Assembly (NCBI GenBank): GCA_016783345.1
Contig: JADHWT010000016.1
Coordinates: 1 to 16,715 of the forward strand
Direction: 5' to 3'
Length of the DNA stretch: 16,715 nucleotides
Origin: Candidatus Omnitrophota bacterium
GTDB lineage: Bacteria > NPL-UPA2 > BS750m-G34
Shown one piece after another: positions 7,402-15,391 of the stretch. Each line of letters starts with the position of its first letter. Positions within the stretch are counted from its first letter, which is position 1. The notes below the pieces were generated by a model. It was not told the origin of the DNA. It searched no databases and saw only the letters and a program-made list of their open reading frames with translations. The position numbers and the translations under genes were made by a program.

Positions 7402-8021
7402 ACGCGCCCCAATAAGAAATATGCCAGGAAATGTACTATCGGAAACACTACCTTCCCTATTATACCTGTCCAGAGCAAAACAATTATAATCAAAAATCCA
7501 AATCTCTCCAGTCGCATGTATACCATAGCCTGCTTGATAGGCAATAGACTTGTCAGAATCCTGGAACCATCTAACGGCGGGACAGGGATGAGATTAAATA
7601 TGCCGAGTAAAAGATTAATAATAACCATATAAAACATCAGCCGCCCAAAGGTTATCAGGCCTGATATTGGCGCGAATCTCAGTATCATAGCTATACAAAA
7701 AGCAAATATAATATTGGCTGCCGGCCCTGCCACTCCTACCCAGAGGAGATCCTTTTTAGGATTATCAAGTCTATTAAAATTTATCGGGACAGGTTTAGCC
7801 CAGCCAAAGACAGGGAGCCCGCTTAATGCCAGTAACAGCGGGAAGATAATAGTTCCTACAGGATCGATATGGGCTAAAGGGCTGAGACTAAGTCTCCCTG
7901 CATCACGGGCAGTTGTATCCCCTTTCTTAAATGCCACCCAGCCATGGGCATATTCGTGGATAGTTACTGCCAGCAGGAATACCGGAAGAGCCAATATCAA
8001 TTCGCGAGCTTGTGGAGCCAT
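7398..8021 (-). CDS. Site-2 protease-type M50 membrane metalloprotease
   Basis: This is an integral-membrane zinc protease of the M50 family (bacterial YwhC/rhomboid-distinct S2P subgroup without PDZ domain). The 207 residues form about five to six membrane segments. The HExxH zinc motif is His22-Glu23-Tyr-Ala-His26 in TIHEYAHGWVA, and the third ligand is Asp151 in NLIPVPPLDGSRI. The ATG at 8021 directly follows the AsmA stop and the end overlaps trpF by 4 bases. Family members cleave transmembrane segments of regulators or envelope proteins, but the substrate cannot be inferred here; the neighbours are envelope (AsmA) and tryptophan genes. No PDZ domain is seen, so it is not RseP. Confidence 0.9.
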   Translation of the reverse strand: MAPQARELILALPVFLLAVTIHEYAHGWVAFKKGDTTARDAGRLSLSPLAHIDPVGTIIFPLLLALSGLPVFGWAKPVPINFNRLDNPKKDLLWVGVAGPAANIIFAFCIAMILRFAPISGLITFGRLMFYMVIINLLLGIFNLIPVPPLDGSRILTSLLPIKQAMVYMRLERFGFLIIIVLLWTGIIGKVVFPIVHFLAYFLLGRV

Positions 8022-9941
8022 TTATTTAAATATTTTTGGAAAAAGGTCTTTGAGTCCTGGAGGGAGTATGTCTTTAAGCTCTTCTTCAAGGACACGGGTT
8101 GTCAGCCGCTCAAAATCCAGAGTAACATGGGGCTTAGGTTTCACCGGACCGGTAACCTTTATGGGGATAACCAGCCTACCATATTGGTCTCTCATAAATT
8201 TGTCAAAAAAATCTTTATCCGTATCCGCGTCCGTTTGAAATCCTTCCCTGGGAGTACCGACATAGGCATCCATTATGAAATTGAGTCTCTGGTCAAAACT
8301 AAAATGCCCTTTTCCAATTACTTCTAGTCTTTTAGAAATAAGATGTAAATTATTGGTGCTGGCTTTCCCTTCTCCTATGACTAGATCAGCCGTAAGAAGG
8401 TCTACGGGAGTGTAATTTCCCTCTGGTGGACGCATCCCGGTCAAGAGCCCTGCTACAGAGAGTATATCTTTTAGAAGGTTCAGGGTAGTGATCTTTCCGT
8501 CCCTCATCTCAACATGCATATTCCCGGTTAATGTCTCGGTTATCTTAGAAAGGTCGCTGCCTCCGCCTTTCACCTCCAGCCGGCTGTAGACCTTACCATA
8601 GACAGTGTCTTTCATTGTGCTGGTATCCGCCAAAAACTTATCAATTGCAATATCTTTGACCTCTGCCTTGAAATTAAAGTCCGGTTCCTGCCCAAGGGTT
8701 GCCGCAACAACACCGTTAAACCTCCCGTCGTATAAAGAAAAATCTATAGGGGCGAGCTCCATTATATTATTTTTATATTTGATTTCTGAAGATAAATCCT
8801 GAAAGACTATTTTATTAAAGCTGCCCTCAGAAACTGAAAGCTTCCCCTTTATCTCTGCATTATTCAGGTTACCGCTCAAGACCTCCTTGAGGACTGAAGA
8901 TGATGTAAGATTTAATCTCCCATTCATCTTGCAAACCGCATTGGGAGCAAATCCTTTAAACTCAACATTTTTTAATTTCAGTATCCCCATGAGATTATTA
9001 GCCGAGTATTTCTCAAGTGGTCCGGTTAATGTCCCTTCGAACCCAAGGCTTCCTGACATACCCTGCCCAGCGCCAAAATTCACAAAATCCTTTAAGGAAC
9101 CGAGATCCAGTTCTGCCAAAGAAAGCTTTGCCTGGACCACAGGCGCTTCGAAATTAGAGAAACTACCCTCTAAAGAAATAGATACCGTCTCAATATCAAG
9201 TTTTAACTTTTCTATGGTTATTGCCTGCTCTTCTATTTTAATCTTCTTAACCAGGGAAATCGCGACGGGCCTTAAAAAAGGACTTTTCCCATTAACCGGA
9301 TTTATTGCCAGCCTCCCCTTCAGCTTTATCTTCACAGGCCTATTTAAAACTAAAGGCGCAGCAAAAAGCTCAATATCGCTAAATTCCATATCATTAATCG
9401 TTTCAGACAAAAGAGTTGAGGATTTTACCTTTATCTTCCCGTTCCTTATAACGAGTCCTGAAATAGAAATAGAAAACTCCCGTTTATCAATAGCGCCGGC
9501 TTTAGTTTCTTTTTTTGCCGGAAGAGGCCTGGCAGCTATGGGCTGGGATGCATTCACTTCTACAGGCATGGCTTTTTTATGCTCTTTTTCTTCTAATGTA
9601 ACGACCGGCTCATCTAATAAAATATTCCCTATCTCAATCTTGCGCTGAAAAAGAGGGAAAAGTTTTATCGAGACTGAAAAAGCCTTTGCCTTTACATCAA
9701 GTCCATATTTATCCCCGGCAAGAGATTTTGCATGGACCCCTTCTATTCTCGCTTTTACTCCTAAAAAGAAAGAAAGACGAAATGAATCGATTTCTACATC
9801 ATATTGGTATTTTTCACGGATAGTCTCTCTCACCCTATTCTTAATTTTATCACTGCTTATGAGCCTCGGCCCTATGAAGGCAATAGCAAGGATAAGAACG
9901 ATAAAAAACAGGACAAGGACTAAAAAAATTTTTTTAAACAT
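8022..9941 (-). CDS. AsmA-family envelope protein
   Basis: AsmA-like proteins are bridge-type or periplasmic lipid-transport and outer-membrane-homeostasis proteins with one N-terminal membrane anchor. The 639-residue protein has a hydrophobic helix at about 4-27, then the typical N-terminal repeat (VEIDSFRLSFFLGVKARIEGV) and long beta-rich repeats. The C-terminal AsmA_2-like region contains VDLLTADLVIGEGKASTNNLHLIS and KVTGPVKPKPHVTLDF. A low-complexity Lys/Pro/Ala linker lies around 118-148. The ATG at 9941 overlaps the PEPCK stop by 8 bases, and the stop abuts the M50 start. Its presence supports a two-membrane cell envelope. The specific cargo or partner is unknown; TamB and YhdP are longer relatives. 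Confidence 0.85.
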   Translation of the reverse strand: MFKKIFLVLVLFFIVLILAIAFIGPRLISSDKIKNRVRETIREKYQYDVEIDSFRLSFFLGVKARIEGVHAKSLAGDKYGLDVKAKAFSVSIKLFPLFQRKIEIGNILLDEPVVTLEEKEHKKAMPVEVNASQPIAARPLPAKKETKAGAIDKREFSISISGLVIRNGKIKVKSSTLLSETINDMEFSDIELFAAPLVLNRPVKIKLKGRLAINPVNGKSPFLRPVAISLVKKIKIEEQAITIEKLKLDIETVSISLEGSFSNFEAPVVQAKLSLAELDLGSLKDFVNFGAGQGMSGSLGFEGTLTGPLEKYSANNLMGILKLKNVEFKGFAPNAVCKMNGRLNLTSSSVLKEVLSGNLNNAEIKGKLSVSEGSFNKIVFQDLSSEIKYKNNIMELAPIDFSLYDGRFNGVVAATLGQEPDFNFKAEVKDIAIDKFLADTSTMKDTVYGKVYSRLEVKGGGSDLSKITETLTGNMHVEMRDGKITTLNLLKDILSVAGLLTGMRPPEGNYTPVDLLTADLVIGEGKASTNNLHLISKRLEVIGKGHFSFDQRLNFIMDAYVGTPREGFQTDADTDKDFFDKFMRDQYGRLVIPIKVTGPVKPKPHVTLDFERLTTRVLEEELKDILPPGLKDLFPKIFK

Positions 9942-11739
9942 TTAGAATATTTTGTCTCACTTCCTCTAATATCTTGAATACGATCTGCGGGGTATCAAGG
10001 ACCCTTTCCTTATATATCTTAATGAGCCTGTCAATCTTGGCTAAATTTTCAGGGACCCGCGCGGCAAACTGTTTATCGTAATCTTCTTCAAGATAGTCTT
10101 TATTGAATGTTTCTTTAAACAATTTTTTGAGGTCTTGATACTCAGGGATAAAACCCGTCGGTGTTTTAATAGCATCTACTTCTCCGTGCACCCTGAGCTC
10201 CATCCATTTAAGCCAGACGCGTTTATCATTTTTATGATTCAGGAATTCTCCGTCTTTATCTTTCAAGAAATAATTTACAGAAAAAATTCGAGGAGGGGTA
10301 TCTAACCCCGCGGCAAAATTCAGGTTATCCTCAATATATCTTCCTATTGATATGGATAAAAAATCCAGATTTGACATTGGATTGAATACCCGGACACCTT
10401 CTTTTCCTAAGATCGCGGCTGTTGTTTCAGATTCCAATGATGCCCCTTTAGCTATTATGCCATGGACCCAATCAAAGGCCTCCTCCACCGGCGCCCATGT
10501 ATCAGAATCTCTGCCACCATAAATTATTCCTTTAATTTCTACGCCTTCCGGACAATCAAGTTTCGGATCTACATTATCAAGCGCCTTAAGGGCTGCTGTA
10601 AACCTGGCATTTTTATGTGAAGGGGTAATGGGGTTTCCATCCTTATCTTTCTTACCTTGAAACCAATCCCCTGAATAATTAACACCTTTTTTGGGACTCG
10701 CACCGTCTTTACCATTCCAATAGGCCTCTCCGGCTTCAGTAACCAGCACATTTGAAATTATAACTTCACCGGGGTTTTGAAGCGCCTTCCACTGCAGGAT
10801 GTCATCAGCAGGATTTATCCCCTCTATTATTCCGAACATCCCCTTTTCCACATTTACTGCGCGGATTTTCCCGTCTATCTTTCTAAGATACGCTATATCA
10901 TCACCGACTATTGTCTCTCCTTCTACCATAGCAGTAGAGGTCTTTCCGCACATAGAAGGAAATGCCCCTGTGAAATAACTTACGCGTCCCTTGCCGGGGC
11001 CATGCACACCCATAACAAACATATGTTCTGTGAGCCATCCTTCTTTTGATGCCCTGTTTATTGCCAGGCGCATTGACAATTTCTTAAGCCCGATAGTATT
11101 CCCGCCGTATTGTGTGTTCGCGCTATATATAATCTTGTCCTGGAGATCAATATATACCCTGCGTTTCTCAATATTTTTACTTACCTGTAGTCCTAACCCT
11201 GCTTCAATTAACTCTCCCTGAGAATGCACAAATTTAAAAAAATGCTCATAACTGCCTAACTTACAGAACTCTTCATAACCGGGCCTGTATAATAAATCAC
11301 CGCTATGTCCCACATAAGCAGAATCCGTGAGCTGAACGCAGTATATTGAGAATATGGAATCTACAGGACCCAGACAAAAAAATTTGACATATAACTCGCG
11401 TCCCTCCATGATATTTTTTAAAAGATCATGTATTTCTAAAATACCGTCTTCTCTGTCCATTGCATTTATCTCAGGCCCTAAGTTAACATCCTTTGCCAAA
11501 AGATACTTAGTCATCTTTTTATCCCTGGCCTGGTCATTAAAACCATCAAAATGGACAGTATGACCCTCTACAGCAAGTCTGGCTTCTTCTTTATTTTTTA
11601 TTGCGGAATTTCTTATGTACTGAATATCTTCCGGGGAATCCGTGCAAACAAATACCTTTGCGGGATTACACAGTTCCACATACTTATTAAGGAACTCATG
11701 AAAAGCAGAATTCTTTATCCTTGCAAGTTTTTGATCCAT
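9934..11739 (-). CDS. pckG: Phosphoenolpyruvate carboxykinase, GTP-type (divergent)
   Basis: PEPCK interconverts oxaloacetate plus GTP with PEP, CO2 and GDP, at the gluconeogenic or anaplerotic branch point. The 601-residue length fits the GTP class. Visible motifs in family order are GRELYVKFFCLGP (113-125), QLTDSAYV (136-143), YGGNTIGLKK (211-220, metal/substrate site with Lys), His239 in TEHMFVMGV, the kinase P-loop GAFPSMCGKTST (258-269, with the hyper-reactive Cys264), VGDD (278-281), GGRDSDTWAPVEEAFDWVHG (408-427) and NFAAGLDTPPRIFSVNYF (474-491). Several positions differ from textbook GTP-PEPCK, for example VGHSGDLLYRPGYEEF after TDSAY and EGINPADD in place of GVAPGTS, suggesting a separate subfamily. 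The ATG at 11739 overlaps the aminotransferase gene by 25 bases. PEPCK and aspartate aminotransferase share oxaloacetate. Confidence 0.92.
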   Translation of the reverse strand: MDQKLARIKNSAFHEFLNKYVELCNPAKVFVCTDSPEDIQYIRNSAIKNKEEARLAVEGHTVHFDGFNDQARDKKMTKYLLAKDVNLGPEINAMDREDGILEIHDLLKNIMEGRELYVKFFCLGPVDSIFSIYCVQLTDSAYVGHSGDLLYRPGYEEFCKLGSYEHFFKFVHSQGELIEAGLGLQVSKNIEKRRVYIDLQDKIIYSANTQYGGNTIGLKKLSMRLAINRASKEGWLTEHMFVMGVHGPGKGRVSYFTGAFPSMCGKTSTAMVEGETIVGDDIAYLRKIDGKIRAVNVEKGMFGIIEGINPADDILQWKALQNPGEVIISNVLVTEAGEAYWNGKDGASPKKGVNYSGDWFQGKKDKDGNPITPSHKNARFTAALKALDNVDPKLDCPEGVEIKGIIYGGRDSDTWAPVEEAFDWVHGIIAKGASLESETTAAILGKEGVRVFNPMSNLDFLSISIGRYIEDNLNFAAGLDTPPRIFSVNYFLKDKDGEFLNHKNDKRVWLKWMELRVHGEVDAIKTPTGFIPEYQDLKKLFKETFNKDYLEEDYDKQFAARVPENLAKIDRLIKIYKERVLDTPQIVFKILEEVRQNILNV

Positions 11740-12905
11740 TTTTCCATGCGGTTTAGGCCCTCTTTAATATTCTCCATGGAGGTGGCATAGGAGAGTCTCA
11801 TGAAATTATCATCACCGAATGCAATCCCGGGGACAACTGCGACTTTTGCTTCAGTTAAAAGAGTATCTGCTAATTTAAGTGAATCTGTAATACCCTTCCC
11901 CTTCCCAAGGATATTCGAAATATTGACAAAACAATAAAACGCGCCCTGTGGTTTTGCTACGCTTAAGCCCTTTATGGAGTTTATCTTATCAACCATGTAG
12001 TCCCTTCTTTTCTTAAATTCTTTTATCATGCGTGCTGTTTCTTCCTGAGGACCCTCGAGCGCCTCAACTGCGCCAAGCTGTGAGAAGGATACCGGATTGG
12101 ATGTTGTGTGACTCTGTAGATTACTTATTGCCTGGATAATATTTTTGGGGCCGGCAGCATACCCTATACGCCAGCCGGTCATAGAATGGGATTTGGATAC
12201 CCCGTTTATAACGATGGTTAATTTTTTTATCTTTTCTCCGAATGAAGCAATACTTACATGCCTCATCCCATCATAAATAATCTTTTCATAAATCTCGTCA
12301 GAGATGCAATATATGCCTGCATCTGATATAACCTTGCTTAGTTCCTTTAACTCTTCTTCATCGTAGACCATACCCGTAGGGTTAGAAGGAGAATTCAGGA
12401 TAAAAAGTTTTGTCCTGGGAGTTACAGCCTTTTTTAAATCATCCAGTGTAATCTTAAAATTCCGTTCCTCAGTAGTTTTAATTATTATTGGAACTGCGCC
12501 GGCAATCTTTACAATCTCAGCATAACTCACCCAGTAAGGCGAAGGTAATATCACCTCATCGCCTTCATTGCATAACGCGAATACCGCATTAAAGATTGAA
12601 TGTTTTGCTCCGCAGGAGACCACTATTTCATTCTGGAGGTAATGAAGGTTATTGTCTTTTTTTAATTTTTTTGCAATTGCCTCTTTAAGTTCAGGGATGC
12701 CTGAGGCAGGGGTGTATTTGGTAAAACCATTGTCCAATGCCTTCTTTGCCGCCTCTTTTATATTTAAAGGCGTATCGAAATCCGGTTCCCCCGCGCCAAA
12801 TCCAATTACATCAACCCCATCCTGCTTCATCTTCTTTGCCTTTGCAGTTATGGCTAAGGTGGCTGACGGTTTAATCTGCGATACTATTTTTGATATAGCT
12901 AACAT
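11715..12905 (-). CDS. aspC: Class I/II pyridoxal-phosphate aminotransferase, probable aspartate aminotransferase
   Basis: This PLP enzyme probably interconverts aspartate/2-oxoglutarate with oxaloacetate/glutamate in the cytoplasm. The 396-residue fold-type I protein shows GFGAGEPDFDTP (35-46), YTPASGIPELKEAI (64-77), the NSPSNPTG motif (171-178), Asp203 and Tyr206 in SDEIYE, the Schiff-base Lys238 in GVSKSHSMTGWRIGY, and the C-terminal substrate-binding Arg in NFMRLSYATS. These fit the I-gamma subgroup of Thermus-type aspartate aminotransferases, some of which also use prephenate. The ATG at 12905 was chosen because MLAISKIVSQIKPSATLAI matches the family N-terminus. A 53-base gap with a promoter candidate lies upstream; the end overlaps pckG. 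Exact substrate is family inference. Confidence 0.9.
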   Translation of the reverse strand: MLAISKIVSQIKPSATLAITAKAKKMKQDGVDVIGFGAGEPDFDTPLNIKEAAKKALDNGFTKYTPASGIPELKEAIAKKLKKDNNLHYLQNEIVVSCGAKHSIFNAVFALCNEGDEVILPSPYWVSYAEIVKIAGAVPIIIKTTEERNFKITLDDLKKAVTPRTKLFILNSPSNPTGMVYDEEELKELSKVISDAGIYCISDEIYEKIIYDGMRHVSIASFGEKIKKLTIVINGVSKSHSMTGWRIGYAAGPKNIIQAISNLQSHTTSNPVSFSQLGAVEALEGPQEETARMIKEFKKRRDYMVDKINSIKGLSVAKPQGAFYCFVNISNILGKGKGITDSLKLADTLLTEAKVAVVPGIAFGDDNFMRLSYATSMENIKEGLNRMEKWIKNLQG

Positions 12906-12921
12906 TTGTCTTATATTCTAC

Positions 12922-12949
12922 ATTATAATTCTATAAAGTCAAAAGTAAA
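12922..12949 (-). promoter_or_regulatory. Candidate sigma70-type promoter ahead of the aminotransferase/PEPCK/trpFBA run
   Basis: On the minus strand TTTACT (12944-12949, four of six to the -35 consensus) precedes a perfect TATAAT (12922-12927) by 16 bases. Transcription would start around 12915, leaving a leader of only about 10 bases before the ATG at 12905, and no Shine-Dalgarno is visible. An overlapping alternative is TTGACT (12937-12942) with TAGAAT (12915-12920), also 16 bases apart. This is one of only two intergenic gaps above 50 bases in the window, so a promoter here makes sense, but it is untested pattern matching. Confidence 0.4.
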
Positions 12950-12958
12950 AGCAGGGAA

Positions 12959-13864
12959 TTATCTAATGGCCTGAGCAATGGCCTTGATATGGGCAGGGGT
13001 GGTGCCGCAGCAGCCGCCGATGATATTTGCGCCTGCGTTTTTTAATCTTACGGCTAACTCCCCCATTTTTTCAGAGGCGAGGTCATATATAGTCTTTCCA
13101 TCGATAAGTTTTGGGAGCCCTGCATTGGGTTCAGCCATAAGAGGGATGGTTGTAAGTTTCCTTAAACGCTGAATAATCTCATCCATCTCAAGGCTTATAA
13201 CTCCGCAATTTACACCTATAGCATCTGCATTCCCTTTGGTTGATATCTCTACAAACTGTTCAAGACCTGCGCCCATCATAGTATGAAAATTATTCCCGTC
13301 TTTATCCCGATTGAAACTCATAGAGACTATAACCGGAAGCCCGCTTTCCTTAGCAGCCCTTAAACACACCTCAACCTCTTCAATCGCAGTCATGGTCTCA
13401 ATAATTATTAGATCCACCCCTCCTTTTACCAGCACCTCTACCTGGGCATTAAAATTATCATAAAAATCTTCCACAGAGGAGATGCCCAGGGGTACCATAA
13501 ATTCACCTGTAGGGCCGATGTCACCGGCTATTAAAATTTTTTTGCTGCTGTGACTTCGCTCAACAGCCTTTTTAGCCAGAGATAGAGCAGCAAAATTTAT
13601 CTCCGCCATCCTTTCACTGAGTCCATGGGTCTTTAGCTTAATAGGATTTCCACCGAAGGTATTTGTGATAATCATCTCTGCCCCTGCTTCAATATACTGT
13701 TGATGGATATCTGTAATGGTCTCGGCATGCGAGAGGTTCCATTCCTCATTGCACTCACCTTGCTGAATCCCCGCTTTTTGAAGCATAGTGCCCATAGCTC
13801 CGTCAGCTACCATAATTCCTTTTTTAAAAAAGGGCGCTGTCCCCTTTTTCTTTTTAGGTTTCAT
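12959..13864 (-). CDS. Single-domain homocysteine S-methyltransferase
   Basis: The protein is the zinc-dependent homocysteine-binding barrel found as the first module of MetH and in BhmT/MmuM enzymes, transferring a methyl group to homocysteine to make methionine. From this start it has 301 residues, with VADGAMGTMLQ (19-29), ITNTFGGNP (66-74) and the three zinc ligands Cys220 (GVNCGV) and Cys285-Cys286 (GGCCGTTPAHI). No folate, cobalamin or activation domain follows, so the methyl donor is unknown. Start choice is uncertain. ATG 13864 overlaps the upstream gene by 11 bases, a TTG at 13891 (or ATG 13888) extends it, and ATG 13813 (AAGGA 3 bases upstream) would still keep the conserved barrel start. 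Residues 1-17 (lysine-rich, KKGTAPFFKK) are encoded by a palindromic repeat and look non-ancestral. Confidence 0.88.
   Translation of the reverse strand: MKPKKKKGTAPFFKKGIMVADGAMGTMLQKAGIQQGECNEEWNLSHAETITDIHQQYIEAGAEMIITNTFGGNPIKLKTHGLSERMAEINFAALSLAKKAVERSHSSKKILIAGDIGPTGEFMVPLGISSVEDFYDNFNAQVEVLVKGGVDLIIIETMTAIEEVEVCLRAAKESGLPVIVSMSFNRDKDGNNFHTMMGAGLEQFVEISTKGNADAIGVNCGVISLEMDEIIQRLRKLTTIPLMAEPNAGLPKLIDGKTIYDLASEKMGELAVRLKNAGANIIGGCCGTTPAHIKAIAQAIR
13818..13849. repeat. Palindromic GGGGACAG-type repeat at the radical SAM/homocysteine methyltransferase junction
   Basis: The stretch contains a perfect 16-base palindrome of CC, six T, six A, GG (13818-13833). It overlaps an inverted repeat with 8-base arms AAAAAGGG (13827-13834) and CCCTTTTT (13842-13849) around a 7-base loop. 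On the minus strand the core reads AAAAAGGGGACAGCGCCC. It begins only a few bases after the stop codon of the radical SAM gene and is read through as the first codons of the methyltransferase if ATG 13864 is used. It shares the GGGGACAG core with the repeat in mreD. It resembles REP-like intergenic repeats; it could also act as a hairpin or weak terminator between the two genes. Confidence 0.55.
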
Positions 13865-15386
13865 GGATAGTAGCCCTGAGATCAGCATCAAAAAAGGTCC
13901 GCCGTATAAATTTTATGAACTTAATGTCCAGTGAAAAATTGTAAAATCCACGGTTGAGCCTGAATTGAAAATACTTGCTGAGAGGAACACTGATAAGGCG
14001 GGCAAGCCTCCTTAAAATAGGATTGTCAATGGAATCAGAAAGATATGGAACTACATTAGCCAGAGAACTGATATATGTAAGGTTACCCAATCTCTTTTGA
14101 TCTTCCTGGCTGAACCATGGATTACGGCCCTTAATATCTGCCTCGTGAAAACTCCACTGCGCCCATTCCTCTAAACAATCTGGTTCCTTAAGCCCATGAG
14201 CCACAGCAAGCGGATATAGCGGTGTGCCAGGGAGGGCAGTATAGATGCAGATGGATTCTGTAATGGCCCTGGGATTATCCTGTTTTATCTTTTTTATAGC
14301 CTCTATAGTCATCCTTACCTCTTCAAATGTCTCTGTAGGAAAACCAGCAATAAAAGAAAAAGCCGGGATCAGTCCAAATTTCATGGCCAGGAGATTAGCC
14401 TTAAAAGTTTGTTCTATAGAGATCCCTTTCTCCATTAATTTTAAAATGTGGTTGCTGCCGGATTCAGCGCCAAATTTTAACACATTGGCGCCGCTCTTCT
14501 TGAGCAGTTCAATGGTTGAACTATCTAAGGCCAAAAAATTATCTACCCTTGTCCCTGAAGAATACCAGTGTATATTAAGATTGGCCCTGACCATCCCTGC
14601 GCAAACAGCCCGAATCCTTTTTTCATTAATAAAAAAGTTATCATCCCTGATCCAGACAGAATCCAATTTAAATCGCCTTACGTTTGAAACAATCTTCTCC
14701 AGGGCATGATCTACAGAGATCCCCCGCCACTTTCTCTTTCTAATACTGGCACTGCAACAGAAGCCACAATTATAGGGACAACCGCGAGAGGTCTGGCCAA
14801 TATCCAGGACACGGTAGCTATCTTCCAGATAAAAATCGCGGTGAATATAATCCTCTACCTTTACCAGCTCCCATGGAGTAGGCAGGAGCGTATTGACATC
14901 CAAAAGGGGGCGCGTGGGATTAATAATTATCTTTCCCTGTGATTTAAAACCTATACCCTTAATATGCCCCAAATCCCCTTTATTGGTAAGGGCATCTACC
15001 AGCTCTAAAAATGTCTCCTCCCCCTCTCCTATTACCACAGCATCTATCGAATCATGTCTGAGGGTCTCTTCTGGAAGTATGGTTGCATGCGGCCCTCCCA
15101 AGATGACGGGAATCTCTTTGTCAAGCCCGCGGATATATTCCATTGTCTTAAGACTATAGCCAATCTGGGATCCGGTCATAGAGGATATGCCAATACAGAG
15201 GGGTTTTCGTTTAATTGCCTCCTTAAGAGACTCCTTCCAGGAACGATTTACCCTCGCATCAATAATCGTAACACAATCACCCCTGGCTTTAAGGGGCGCG
15301 GCTACTGTTAAGAGACTATGTGGAGAGGCAATCGCTCCGCCAATATCAAAACCAGTCCTGGGATAAATCAATATAATTTCAGACAT
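13854..15386 (-). CDS. B12-binding-domain radical SAM protein
   Basis: This 510-residue protein has an N-terminal Rossmann-like cobalamin-binding domain (about 1-135, with LGGPHATILPEE at 96-107 and VVIGEGEETFLELV at 117-130). A radical SAM domain follows, with the 4Fe-4S motif Cys203-PYN-Cys207-GF-Cys210 in SRGCPYNCGFCC. A helical C-terminal region completes it. The B12 domain does not show the DxHxxG base-off motif, as is common in this class. Members of the family perform radical methylations, cyclisations or ring contractions on lipids, sugars and natural products; the substrate here is not predictable. The ATG at 15386 lies 5 bases after the glycosyltransferase stop, and the end overlaps the homocysteine methyltransferase by 11 bases. 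Co-location with a membrane glycosyltransferase hints at envelope lipid or glycan modification, as inference. Confidence 0.9.
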   Translation of the reverse strand: MSEIILIYPRTGFDIGGAIASPHSLLTVAAPLKARGDCVTIIDARVNRSWKESLKEAIKRKPLCIGISSMTGSQIGYSLKTMEYIRGLDKEIPVILGGPHATILPEETLRHDSIDAVVIGEGEETFLELVDALTNKGDLGHIKGIGFKSQGKIIINPTRPLLDVNTLLPTPWELVKVEDYIHRDFYLEDSYRVLDIGQTSRGCPYNCGFCCSASIRKRKWRGISVDHALEKIVSNVRRFKLDSVWIRDDNFFINEKRIRAVCAGMVRANLNIHWYSSGTRVDNFLALDSSTIELLKKSGANVLKFGAESGSNHILKLMEKGISIEQTFKANLLAMKFGLIPAFSFIAGFPTETFEEVRMTIEAIKKIKQDNPRAITESICIYTALPGTPLYPLAVAHGLKEPDCLEEWAQWSFHEADIKGRNPWFSQEDQKRLGNLTYISSLANVVPYLSDSIDNPILRRLARLISVPLSKYFQFRLNRGFYNFSLDIKFIKFIRRTFFDADLRATIHET

Positions 15387-15391
15387 CGATA

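Noticed and set aside
8887..9648. Long open frame on the plus strand (253 codons) inside the AsmA-like gene
   Set aside because: It is antisense to a well-supported minus-strand gene, has no family signature, and its Pro/Ser-rich composition is that of a shadow frame.
10569..10751. Short minus-strand open frame (60 codons) inside pckG in another frame
   Set aside because: It lies wholly within the PEPCK gene, has no independent ribosome binding site and no recognisable content.
12906..12958. Possible transcription terminator in the gap after the homocysteine methyltransferase gene
   Set aside because: No stable GC-rich hairpin followed by a T-run is visible on the minus strand; only promoter-like elements can be argued.
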